Origin: JAWWOW01 sp033851265
GTDB taxonomy: Bacteria; Actinomycetota; Actinomycetes; JAWWOW01
NCBI GenBank assembly: GCA_033851265.1
Contig: JAWWOW010000012.1
Location: 186,001-250,000, forward strand
Reading direction: 5' to 3'
Length of the DNA: 64,000 nt
Each line of letters starts with the position of its first letter. Positions within the stretch are counted from its first letter, which is position 1. Shown here one piece after another: positions 27,392-34,923 of the stretch. Below the pieces are notes generated by a model, which ran no database searches, had not been told where the DNA came from, and saw nothing but the letters and a program-made list of their open reading frames with translations. The translations under genes were made by a program, and so were the position numbers.

Positions 27392-28689
27392 CAGTCACCG
27401 GGCCTGTCATCGCCGCCGTCGTCGTCCCACGGGGTGGGAGCGGGCGTCGGCGCTGGCGACGGCGCCGGAGCAGGTGGGGGACTGGCGGAGGGCGTGGGCT
27501 TGGCGGCCGGTCGTGCCGGAGCGGGTTGCGCGGGTGCGACGGCGACGGTTACGACTCTTACCGGCCCGGGCGGGGCAGCTGGCGGCGTGCGCTTGGCGCT
27601 GACCGTGCCGTCGATGCGTCCACCCGCCAACCACCGCAGGGTCATGCGCACGTCGATGTGGGACTTAGCTGATGACAGTCGGAGAGTGAGCGAGCTGCCG
27701 GCGTACGTTATGACGCCGCCGCGGTAGAGGTCTGGCTTGTTGGTCGGACCGAGGAGCGCGCCGCCGTGCGTCCATCGGATTCCTGAGCCCTGCTTCGGAC
27801 CGGCAAGGGAGACGAGCAAGGTGCCGCTGGCGCCATGTGACAAGTGGGCGAGCAGATCCAGTCGAACGCGACCGTGACCGAGTGCTGTGCGCCGCTCGGT
27901 GCCGGTGAAATGCGCGGTGAACGGAACGGTTAGGCGCGCAGGAGCGCTTCGGCGTACTGCTGCCGGTTTGGTCGTGGCAGCAGGCTGACTTGGGCTGAGT
28001 TTGGTCGGGTGCGCGAGCAGTGCTGACGGCGTACCGGACCGCTTGGCCCAACCGGGTTGCATGGGACCCTGCATGGCCCAGGCGAAGATCAGGGCCGGGA
28101 TTGCGACGGTGGCGATCGCGCCGCTGAGTCGGACCGGTGTCCACCTGGTGAAACCGACGTTGAGCCGGCAGGCGACGGCGGTGACGACAGCGGCCGTACA
28201 CGCCCAGGACAAGCCGAAGATGAGCGGCGTCTTGGTGTCGGTGCCAGTGCCAAGAAAGTGGAGCAGGGCGAACGGCCAGCAGGCGTACGCCGACCAGTGC
28301 ACGACCTTCCACACGCGCGGGCCGATCTTGTGACGAAAGACGCTCGTGATGGCGAGTGCGATGAGGATGTCAACGGCGAGCGCGCCGAACGCCATCCAGA
28401 TCGGCCGGTAGCTCGACCCGAAGGCCTCGACCGTGTCGCGAAGCCGGACCGGTGCGTAACCGTCGGCAAGAGTCGTGGCGATGTGCAGGACGAGCAAAAC
28501 CATCGCGAGCAGTGCGGCGTTGCCGTGCACGGACTGCGATGCGAACCGCGGCCACCGACGGCTGGACCAGCGCAGTGGTCCGAGGACGCCAATGACAAGC
28601 GTGATGGTCAGAAGGAGGAACGTGATGAGGCCGAAGGCGCGGGTGAGATACCAGTAGGCCTTCGGGTCCTGCAGTAGAAGGATGCTCAT
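27391..28689 (-). CDS. ferric-reductase-like transmembrane haem protein with added outer domain
   Basis: A 432-residue membrane protein. Six hydrophobic helices fill residues about 13-213. Two histidine pairs, His55-x13-His69 and His131-x12-His144, match the bis-haem arrangement of the ferric reductase/YedZ/NOX superfamily. There are no FAD- or NADPH-binding domains. Instead, about 250-370 form a beta-rich hydrophilic domain, and the tail (about 366-420) is a Pro/Ala-rich linker ending in an acidic WDDDGGDDRPGD. The start ATG 28689 overlaps the apbE stop; the open frame further upstream is antisense-like and ignored. It probably carries electrons across the membrane from the NuoF-like/ferredoxin partners. 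Confidence 0.8.
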   Translation of the reverse strand: MSILLLQDPKAYWYLTRAFGLITFLLLTITLVIGVLGPLRWSSRRWPRFASQSVHGNAALLAMVLLVLHIATTLADGYAPVRLRDTVEAFGSSYRPIWMAFGALAVDILIALAITSVFRHKIGPRVWKVVHWSAYACWPFALLHFLGTGTDTKTPLIFGLSWACTAAVVTAVACRLNVGFTRWTPVRLSGAIATVAIPALIFAWAMQGPMQPGWAKRSGTPSALLAHPTKLSPSQPAATTKPAAVRRSAPARLTVPFTAHFTGTERRTALGHGRVRLDLLAHLSHGASGTLLVSLAGPKQGSGIRWTHGGALLGPTNKPDLYRGGVITYAGSSLTLRLSSAKSHIDVRMTLRWLAGGRIDGTVSAKRTPPAAPPGPVRVVTVAVAPAQPAPARPAAKPTPSASPPPAPAPSPAPTPAPTPWDDDGGDDRPGD

Positions 28690-29627
28690 GCGCTGACCAC
28701 TGCGATGTCGTTGGGCCACGCCGCGACGGTGGTGATGCGGCCGTCGTCGCGCACGAGTCGTGCGGGGAGTTGACGGTCGGCCAGCCACTCGGGGGCGTCC
28801 TCGCCGAGGATCACGGCGGCGGTGCTGGCCGCATTCGCGTCAGCACACGTCTCGGCTGCAACCGTCACCATGCGCCAGACCACGGGGGCAGGGAGGCCGG
28901 TGGCCGGGTCGAGGATGTGATGACAGACCCGATGTCCGCGACGCCACTGACGATGTTGCGTGCTAGATGTCGCGACGCCGCCCGTGTCGATGGTGATGGT
29001 CTGGTCGACTGACCATGGCCCAACGTCCTGATGCTGCTCGCTGATGCGGATCGTCCAGCCGTCGGCCGGCGGGTCACCAGCCACTGACACGTCACCACCG
29101 AACGCGACGAGTACTCCGCATGCGAAGTCCGTAGCGAGCAGCCGGCTGGCCAGGTCTGCTGCCCACGCCTTGCCGACCGCACCGACGTCGAGCGCGGTGC
29201 CGGGCGGCATCCAGAGCGTGCGCGTCTCGTCGTCGAGGTTGACGGTGCGCCAACCCGCGGCGGGGATGGGGGAGATGTCGTCGGGCCGCGTTTCGAGGGC
29301 CGCGAGGTCGCGGTCGTAGCCAGCGCCATTCATGGCTCCGCCGATTGTTGGGTCGACGAGACCCGCCGTTTGCTCTGCGGCGTCGAGTGCGCGGCGGAGT
29401 ACGGCGGATAGGAGTGGTGAGAGCGGCGTTGTCGCACCGGCGGTTCGGCTCAGTGCCACGATCTCGCTGTCGTCGCGGAACCGACTGCACGCGCGGTCGA
29501 TATCGGCGATGAGCTGAGTGATCTTGCGCGAGGCGTCAGGCAGCGCGCGCGGATCGGTGACGGCCAATGTGCCGCTGCATCCGAAGGCAGACAGCGACAC
29601 AGCGCTCGGCATCATTGCTGTTCTCAC
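28686..29627 (-). CDS. apbE: FAD:protein FMN transferase
   Basis: A 313-residue ApbE-family enzyme, which attaches FMN covalently to Thr/Ser of extracytoplasmic flavoproteins using FAD. Recognisable segments are ALDVGAVGKAWAADLA (the ALDLGAIAKG motif), VAFGGDVSVAG (the GG-D motif) and HHILDPATGLPAP (the HIIDPRTG motif with metal ligands). The start is GTG 29627, overlapping the upstream gene's stop; ATG 29615 or 29612 are alternatives. No obvious lipobox or signal peptide is seen, so it may act inside, or the start may be misplaced. A FMN_bind substrate protein is not encoded nearby. Confidence 0.9.
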   Translation of the reverse strand: MRTAMMPSAVSLSAFGCSGTLAVTDPRALPDASRKITQLIADIDRACSRFRDDSEIVALSRTAGATTPLSPLLSAVLRRALDAAEQTAGLVDPTIGGAMNGAGYDRDLAALETRPDDISPIPAAGWRTVNLDDETRTLWMPPGTALDVGAVGKAWAADLASRLLATDFACGVLVAFGGDVSVAGDPPADGWTIRISEQHQDVGPWSVDQTITIDTGGVATSSTQHRQWRRGHRVCHHILDPATGLPAPVVWRMVTVAAETCADANAASTAAVILGEDAPEWLADRQLPARLVRDDGRITTVAAWPNDIAVVSA

Positions 29628-30046
29628 GAACCACTCGACGTGGCGACAGGCGGCTGCGCTGGCGGCGCGGCCTGCGGCGGCTGGACTGCTGGCTTCGGAG
29701 CCTTGGCTTTCGACGGCGTCGTGCGGGCAGATTGACGATTCGTTGTTGTGCCTTGCACGCGTACGACGGACGTTCGCGGTGCACGTGCGTTGCCCTTAAC
29801 AGGTGGTGCGAGCACGGGGAGCACGTCCGGCCACGGAGTTGCGTGCGGTGTGGTGGTTGCGGGGCTCGTCGGCGCCGTCTGTGTGGATGCCGGTTTGGGC
29901 GCTTTGTGCGGAGCTGTGGCCTGCAGGCCGACAGCGGTGGCTGCTGTTGCGGCGAGCGCCCCGACGGTCAACCCGCCGGACATCCGGCGGACACGGGACA
30001 ACCCGGCATCGCGCGAGGAAGGATCCGCGCTGTGTGACGCGCTCAT
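29624..30046 (-). CDS. Pro/Thr-rich single-helix hypothetical protein heading the redox operon
   Basis: A 140-residue protein without a recognised family. About 22 basic or polar residues precede one hydrophobic segment (about 24-43, GGLTVGALAATAATAVGLQA). A low-complexity outer region rich in Pro, Thr, Ala and Lys follows. It could be a secreted or membrane-anchored linker-type protein. Its stop overlaps the apbE GTG (GTGA), and the start is divergent from pup with about 200 bp between them. The position as first gene and the strict coupling suggest it belongs to the same complex. It has no clear FMN attachment motif of the D-x2-(S/T)-G-A-(S/T) kind. Confidence 0.6.
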   Translation of the reverse strand: MSASHSADPSSRDAGLSRVRRMSGGLTVGALAATAATAVGLQATAPHKAPKPASTQTAPTSPATTTPHATPWPDVLPVLAPPVKGNARAPRTSVVRVQGTTTNRQSARTTPSKAKAPKPAVQPPQAAPPAQPPVATSSGS

Positions 30047-30248
30047 TTAGCACCCCGAGGCAATCAACGGCGCCGGCGCAGGCCGGAACGGCAATGGGAC
30101 GAACTGATCGCAACATCGCGCGAAGGTCCTCCGGCGTTACAGCCGATGATTGGAGTGATTCGCCGATCTTGGTGTCGGCGCTCAGGCTTAGAGTTGTGCG
30201 TGGATGCCCGGCTTCCCGCTGGGAGGCCCGCCGAGCGGAGGAACACGA

Positions 30249-30461
30249 ATGGCGACAAAGGACCCTGGGGGCGGCCAACAGCGTGCCTCCAAGAAGACCC
30301 AGGACGCCGAGCAGGCCGAGGCAACGGAAACCACTGAGCTAGAAGAGCGCCAGGAGCAGCTCTCCGAAGATGTCGACGCGATTCTCGACGAAATAGACGA
30401 GGTCCTCGAGGAGAATGCCGAGGACTTCGTTCGTGCGTACGTTCAAAAGGGGGGTGAGTGA
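30249..30461 (+). CDS. pup: prokaryotic ubiquitin-like protein Pup, C-terminal Glu form
   Basis: A 70-residue, highly acidic, largely disordered tag. The Pup hallmark is the second half (ELEERQEQLSEDVDAILDEI and EENAEDFVRAYVQKGGE), which forms the helix that binds the Mpa coiled coil. The chain ends in GGE rather than GGQ, so the carboxylate used by PafA is genetically encoded. The start is ATG 30249, seven bases after GGAGG (30237-30241); an upstream in-frame ATG at 30204 lacks such a site. It lies between the divergent redox operon and the HNH endonuclease/prcBA genes, all downstream genes being on the same strand. Confidence 0.97.
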   Translation: MATKDPGGGQQRASKKTQDAEQAEATETTELEERQEQLSEDVDAILDEIDEVLEENAEDFVRAYVQKGGE

Positions 30462-30483
30462 ACCAATTTACTCCAGAATAGAG

Positions 30484-31122
30484 ATGAAGCGGTGTCCGGA
30501 ATGCGGTGAGACCAAGCCGACGAGCGAGTTCACCCGGAACGCCGAACGACCCGATGGCTTGTGTCACTACTGCAAGGTCTGCTATCGCGCTCGATGCAAA
30601 GCCAGTTACGAACGTCGCCGACTTCGGATGGGGAAGTCGCTCCGTGTTCGACCTGAAGTCCCACCGGGACACAAGTACTGTCCGGACTGCCAGCAGATTC
30701 GCCAGCTTGGTGAGTGGCATCGCAACGCTACAACCCGTGATGGTTACTCCAGTCATTGCAAGTTCTGTCGCGCCGTTCGAGGCCGGCAGAACTACTTCAA
30801 GAGGCAGTACGGGTTAACGCCCGATGACGTAACGGCGATGATGGTGTCCCAGAATGGCAAGTGCGCCATCTGCAAGGATCGTCCAGCCGAACACCTCGAT
30901 CATGACCACGCGACGGGCAAGCTTCGAGGCCTGACTTGCTTCCCCTGCAACGGCGGTCTGGGGCAGTTCAAGGACAACATCGAATATCTTGAATCCGCGA
31001 TCGAGTATCTCCGTGACCACGACTCCTCACTCGACGAGCTGCGTGAGAAGACAACTACGCGCCTTCAGCAGTTGAACCTGCCCGCGGCCATCGAGACTGC
31101 CCGGGCAACCCTGGCGTCGTAG
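30484..31122 (+). CDS. HNH/endonuclease VII-family protein with tandem zinc ribbons
   Basis: A 212-residue putative nuclease. Two zinc-ribbon-like units come first (Cys4/Cys7 with Cys30/Cys33, and Cys66/Cys69 with Cys92/Cys95). The endonuclease VII motif follows: Cys127-Ala-Ile-Cys130, then the active-site LDHDHATGKLRG (139-142 DHDH), then Cys152/Cys155-Asn. In phage T4 this fold cuts branched DNA. The start ATG 30484 is chosen as the first Met directly before CPECG; the frame is open further upstream, through the end of pup. Its position 23 bp after pup and before prcB recurs in some actinobacteria, but a link to proteolysis is unproven. Confidence 0.82.
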   Translation: MKRCPECGETKPTSEFTRNAERPDGLCHYCKVCYRARCKASYERRRLRMGKSLRVRPEVPPGHKYCPDCQQIRQLGEWHRNATTRDGYSSHCKFCRAVRGRQNYFKRQYGLTPDDVTAMMVSQNGKCAICKDRPAEHLDHDHATGKLRGLTCFPCNGGLGQFKDNIEYLESAIEYLRDHDSSLDELREKTTTRLQQLNLPAAIETARATLAS

Positions 31123-31202
31123 GCGGCTTTGGTTCGGCCGATGTGCGGAACACCCCTGTATAGGGTCGACTCCATCGCAATCCCGCCAGGGAGAGGCCAC
31201 AT

Positions 31203-32045
31203 ATGCCAGACAAGCTGCCGGTCGACGGGCGGCTGCCAGCCGTCTTCACCACGCCCGGCGTCTCCTCGTTCACCGAGTTCCTCGGGCTGGCCGCCCCTGA
31301 TCTGCTCCCGGGCCGCCGCCAGCCACCAGCGAGCGTCGTGACCGAGGCCCCGCACGGCACCACGATCGTCGCCGTCACCTATCCGGGCGGCGTCGTCATG
31401 GCCGGCGACCGGCGCGCCACGATGGGCAACATCATCGCCCAGCGCGACATCGAAAAAGTCTTCCCCGGTGACGAGTTCTCCTGCGTCGGCATCGCCGGCA
31501 CCGCTGGCATCGCGGTCGAGATGGTGCGTCTGTTCCAAGTCGAGCTCGAGCACTACGAAAAGCTCGAAGGCACGACGCTGTCCCTCGATGGCAAGGCCAA
31601 TCGCCTCTCCACGATGATCCGCAGCAACTTGCCGATGGCGATGCAAGGCCTCGCCGCCGTACCCCTCTTCGCCGGCTTCGACCCTGAGTCCGGCGAGGGA
31701 CGCATCTTCAGTTACGACATAACCGGCGGTCGCTACGAGGAGCACAGTTTTCACTCGGTCGGCTCCGGTTCCGTGTTCGCGCGCGGGGCGCTCAAGAAGC
31801 TCTACCGTGAGGACTTCACCCTCGACGACGCCGTGCTCGCATGTGTCAACGCGTTGTACGACGCCGCGGACGATGACTCCGCGACGGGCGGCCCCGATCT
31901 GACCCGACGCATCTATCCCGTCGTCGTCAACGTCGACGTGAGCGGCTTCCGCCGGCTCCCGGACGACGACGTCGGCGCCATGGTGCAGACCGTCGTCGAC
32001 CAACGCATGCAGAACCCCGGCGGCAGTCCCGCGCCCCTACGCTGA
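31203..32045 (+). CDS. prcB: 20S proteasome beta subunit
   Basis: A 280-residue precursor of the catalytic beta subunit. The propeptide ends at HG (residues 51-52), and the mature chain starts with the nucleophile Thr53 (TTIVAVTYPGGVVMAGDRRA). The acidic and basic active-site partners of the family lie in AGDRRATMG and the following strand. Fourteen copies form the two inner rings of the proteasome. ATG 31203 is preceded by GGGAGAGG. The prcA gene follows after a 52-bp spacer. The propeptide length of 52 residues is within the usual actinobacterial range. Confidence 0.97.
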   Translation: MPDKLPVDGRLPAVFTTPGVSSFTEFLGLAAPDLLPGRRQPPASVVTEAPHGTTIVAVTYPGGVVMAGDRRATMGNIIAQRDIEKVFPGDEFSCVGIAGTAGIAVEMVRLFQVELEHYEKLEGTTLSLDGKANRLSTMIRSNLPMAMQGLAAVPLFAGFDPESGEGRIFSYDITGGRYEEHSFHSVGSGSVFARGALKKLYREDFTLDDAVLACVNALYDAADDDSATGGPDLTRRIYPVVVNVDVSGFRRLPDDDVGAMVQTVVDQRMQNPGGSPAPLR

Positions 32046-32097
32046 CCACACCGACGACGATGCAGCCGACTCCAACGCCACCGCAGACGAGGACACC

Positions 32098-32895
32098 GTG
32101 ACCACCCCCTTCTACGTCTCGCCCGAGCAGATCATGAAGGACAAGGCGGACTATGCCCGCAAGGGCATCGCCCGCGGGCGCAGCGTCGTCGTCCTCACCT
32201 ACGCCGACGGCATCCTCTTCGTGGCCGAGAACCCATCGCGCGCACTACACAAGATCAGCGAGATCTACGACCGCATCGCGTTCGCCGCCGTCGGCAAGTA
32301 CAACGAGTTCGAAGCGCTTCGCGTCGCCGGCGTTCGTCTCGCCGACATGCGCGGCTACTCCTATGACCGGCGTGACGTCACCGGTCGCGGCCTCGCAAAC
32401 GCGTACGCGCAGACCCTCGGCGCGATCTTCACCGAAGCCGGCAAGCCTTACGAGGTCGAGATCGTTGTCGCCGAAGTAGGGGAGACCCCCGAGCTCGACC
32501 AGATGTACCGGCTCACATACGACGGGTCCGTTGGCGACGAGCGCGACTTTGTTGCAATGGGCGGTTCCGCTGAGCAGGTGACCACTTCGCTCCGAGAACA
32601 CCATCGCGAGGGCATGTCTCTGGGAGATGCTCTCGGCGCTGCCGTTGCCGCGCTCACCGCGCACCCGCAGGACGGTGAGGACCGCACGCTCACGCCGAGC
32701 CAGCTCGAGGTCGCTGTCCTTGACCGCACCCGACCCAATCGCCTGTTCAAGCGAATCGTCGGTGCTCAACTCGAGTCGCTGATCGCGTCGAATGGCGGCG
32801 GTGGCGCCGCCCGCAAGGGCAAGAGCAAACCAACCGGCGATGACGCTCCGAGCGAGCCATCCGGTCCCGAGGCAGCCGACCCCGACAGCGGCTGA
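32098..32895 (+). CDS. prcA: 20S proteasome alpha subunit
   Basis: A 265-residue alpha subunit forming the outer gating rings. The N-terminal YVSPEQIMKDKADYARKGIA is the characteristic helix H0, followed by GRSVVVLTYADGILFVAEN, which lacks a processed threonine. The C-terminal about 35 residues are low-complexity and acidic (SKPTGDDAPSEPSGPE), as in other actinobacterial PrcA proteins. The start is GTG 32098. The C-terminal motif of Mpa is expected to dock between PrcA subunits. The gene ends 70 bp before the convergent dienelactone hydrolase. Confidence 0.97.
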   Translation: MTTPFYVSPEQIMKDKADYARKGIARGRSVVVLTYADGILFVAENPSRALHKISEIYDRIAFAAVGKYNEFEALRVAGVRLADMRGYSYDRRDVTGRGLANAYAQTLGAIFTEAGKPYEVEIVVAEVGETPELDQMYRLTYDGSVGDERDFVAMGGSAEQVTTSLREHHREGMSLGDALGAAVAALTAHPQDGEDRTLTPSQLEVAVLDRTRPNRLFKRIVGAQLESLIASNGGGGAARKGKSKPTGDDAPSEPSGPEAADPDSG

Positions 32896-32965
32896 CCACT
32901 CGACGGGCACGGGGGCTGAGATGTTCCGACTGTCAGTCGACGTTCACGAGGCTGGGCGCGACGCC

Positions 32966-33712
32966 CTAGCGCCTGGCGGGTAGGTGCTCGTCGAACCACG
33001 CAAGGGTCCGGTGCCAGCCATCCTTGGCCGACGCCTCGTGAAACGACTTCGGGCGCTCGTTGCAGTGGAACCCATGCCCTGCGTCCGGGTAGACCACGAG
33101 ATCGGTCGGCACGGACGACAGTTTCGCCGCTTCACGGAGAGCCTCGGCCTGCTCGACCGGAATGCCCTCGTCTTGCCCGCCGTACAACCCGAGCCACGGT
33201 GTCTGGAACGTCGGTGCGATCTCGACCAACGGGGGCATGCCGAAGCGACCCTCGGCAACGCCCCCGCCATAGAACGAAACAGCCGCACCCAGCTGCCGCT
33301 TCGCCGCCGTCAGCGCGGTCACCGTGCCGCCCATGCAGAAGCCGACGATGGCGACGCTGGCCGGTGCTATCCCGGCCGCGTCTTCCAGGTATCCGAGCGC
33401 GGCGTCGACATCCTCGAGGATCTGGTCGCCGCGCAGCTCCTTCAGGTGCGGCCAGATGTCATCGAGGTTGTCGTAGGACAACGCGGGATCCCCAGTCCGG
33501 TAGAAGAGATGCGGGGCGACTGCGCGATAGCCAGCTGCTGCAAACCGACGTGTCACTTCCTCAATGTGCGACGTGACGCCGAACGCCTCCTGGATCACGA
33601 TGACGCCACCGCGCGTCTCTCCGGTCGGCCGGGCGTCATAGACGGCCATGTCCCCGCTGCTCGTCGCCACGTTCACGGTTCGACCGTCCACTGCTGCATC
33701 CATGGGCCTCAT
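32966..33712 (-). CDS. dienelactone hydrolase family protein
   Basis: A 248-residue alpha/beta hydrolase. The nucleophile is Cys in GFCMGGT, the residue used by dienelactone hydrolases. The acid is Asp in YGGQDEGIP and the histidine lies in DAGHGFH. The conserved early Glu is in IQEAFGV. Enzymes of this family hydrolyse lactones in aromatic breakdown, or act on other esters. No ring-cleavage genes are adjacent. ATG 33712 is used; ATG 33703 is equally possible. It is convergent with prcA. Confidence 0.88.
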   Translation of the reverse strand: MRPMDAAVDGRTVNVATSSGDMAVYDARPTGETRGGVIVIQEAFGVTSHIEEVTRRFAAAGYRAVAPHLFYRTGDPALSYDNLDDIWPHLKELRGDQILEDVDAALGYLEDAAGIAPASVAIVGFCMGGTVTALTAAKRQLGAAVSFYGGGVAEGRFGMPPLVEIAPTFQTPWLGLYGGQDEGIPVEQAEALREAAKLSSVPTDLVVYPDAGHGFHCNERPKSFHEASAKDGWHRTLAWFDEHLPARR

Positions 33713-33754
33713 CTTGCCCGTCCGTCCTGCTGACGCGCCGAAGAGGTTGCCGGT

Positions 33755-33787
33755 GCTCGGCCGGACGGGTGATTCGTCCGGCCGGGC
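33755..33787. repeat. strong inverted repeat in a divergent intergenic region
   Basis: GGCCGGACG at 33759-33767 and CGTCCGGCC at 33775-33783 form a perfect nine-pair stem with a seven-base loop. It extends by four more pairs outward (one G-T), to about 13 pairs over 33755-33787. It lies between the divergent dienelactone hydrolase and the small hypothetical gene, so no terminator role is required by the gene layout. It could be an operator or an RNA structure in the leader of the downstream gene. Confidence 0.6.
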
Positions 33788-33842
33788 TCAAGACCGCTGC
33801 TCCATCCAGCCGATTGCATGAACAGCGAAAGGAGCAATCGGG

Positions 33843-34079
33843 ATGGGTTCCTGGACCAGCGACGCGACACTGCTCGACCTCATGCGGTCGGTTGTCGTCG
33901 CCACCAACCGACTGCGGTACGCCGAGGCGAAAGCCGAGGTCGACGAGCTGACCATGACTGCGCTGCGCCGGTCACATCGCGCCGCAACGGAGGCGCTCGA
34001 AGAGGCCTTCCTCACACGCGGCTGGCAGATCCCCGGTTCCAGCCGGATGCCCCGACCACGGGCTGCCCTGAGCTTCTGA
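33843..34079 (+). CDS. small hypothetical helical protein
   Basis: A 78-residue protein with no family I recognise. It is predicted to be mainly helical, with an amphipathic stretch rich in Arg, Glu and Ala (about residues 18-55) and a short basic tail. A good ribosome-binding site, AAAGGAG at 33828-33834, lies eight bases before ATG 33843, which favours a real gene. A DUF1295 membrane protein follows after 37 bp on the same strand. Confidence 0.6.
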   Translation: MGSWTSDATLLDLMRSVVVATNRLRYAEAKAEVDELTMTALRRSHRAATEALEEAFLTRGWQIPGSSRMPRPRAALSF

Positions 34080-34116
34080 CTCGAGCGGCTCTGCCGCTGT
34101 GCTTCAGACTTGGCTC

Positions 34117-34917
34117 ATGGACGACTTTGCCACGGGCGCCTTTGTCGTCGGCCTGGGTATCACCGCAGCCGTCGTCCTCGCCACCTTCTTCGTGACGTGG
34201 CTGATAGCCCTGCGCATCAGGCGTTACAACGTTGTCGACACGACGTGGGGTCTCGGCTTTGTCCTCGTTGCAGTGACGTCGTTCGCGATGTCATCTGGCG
34301 ACGGGCACCGCGACCTTCGCGTGCTCGTCATGGTGCTCACGTGTCTCTGGGGATTGCGCCTGGCGATCTATCTCGGCCTGCGCAGCCGCGGACAGGGCGA
34401 AGACCCGAGGTACGACGACATCCTCAATCGCACCAAGGGCAGCCGGGCCACCTACGCGCTCTTCGCGGTGTTCCTTGTGCAAGCGATTGTGTTGTGGTTC
34501 ATCTCGCTGCCAGTCCAAGCAGCGATGTACCAACGCGCCGTCGTCTGGCCGCTGGTCATCGCCGGAACCGCACTGTGGGTGATCGGAGTGTTCTTCGAAT
34601 CGGTTGGTGACCGGCAGCTGGCCCGCTTCCGCGCCTCGCCCGACAACAAGGGCCACGTCATGGACCGCGGCTTATGGCGCTACACGCGGCACCCCAACTA
34701 CTTCGGCGACGCCTGCGTCTGGCTCGGTCTGTACCTCATCGGTGCCGGCCACTGGGTCGGCGCGGCGATGGTCCTGTCACCGGCGCTCATGATCTGGTTC
34801 CTCGCGTTCAAGACCGGTGGTCCGCTCCTTGAACGCCGGATGGCCAAGACCAAGCCTGGCTATGCCGACTACATGCGTCGCACAAGCAGCTTCATCCCGT
34901 TACCCCCGCGATCCTGA
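34117..34917 (+). CDS. DUF1295/steroid 5-alpha-reductase-like membrane protein
   Basis: A 266-residue integral membrane protein with about six to seven helices. The C-terminal signature RGLWRYTRHPNYFGDACVW is the DUF1295/ICMT-like core, followed by a hydrophobic helix and KTKPGYADYMRRTSSFIPLPP. Relatives are steroid 5-alpha reductases and isoprenylcysteine methyltransferases; the bacterial substrate is unknown. The start ATG 34117 matches the family N-terminus; GTG 34099 is a longer alternative. It ends six bases before the stop of the convergent acyltransferase. Confidence 0.88.
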   Translation: MDDFATGAFVVGLGITAAVVLATFFVTWLIALRIRRYNVVDTTWGLGFVLVAVTSFAMSSGDGHRDLRVLVMVLTCLWGLRLAIYLGLRSRGQGEDPRYDDILNRTKGSRATYALFAVFLVQAIVLWFISLPVQAAMYQRAVVWPLVIAGTALWVIGVFFESVGDRQLARFRASPDNKGHVMDRGLWRYTRHPNYFGDACVWLGLYLIGAGHWVGAAMVLSPALMIWFLAFKTGGPLLERRMAKTKPGYADYMRRTSSFIPLPPRS

Positions 34918-34923
34918 CGAGGG

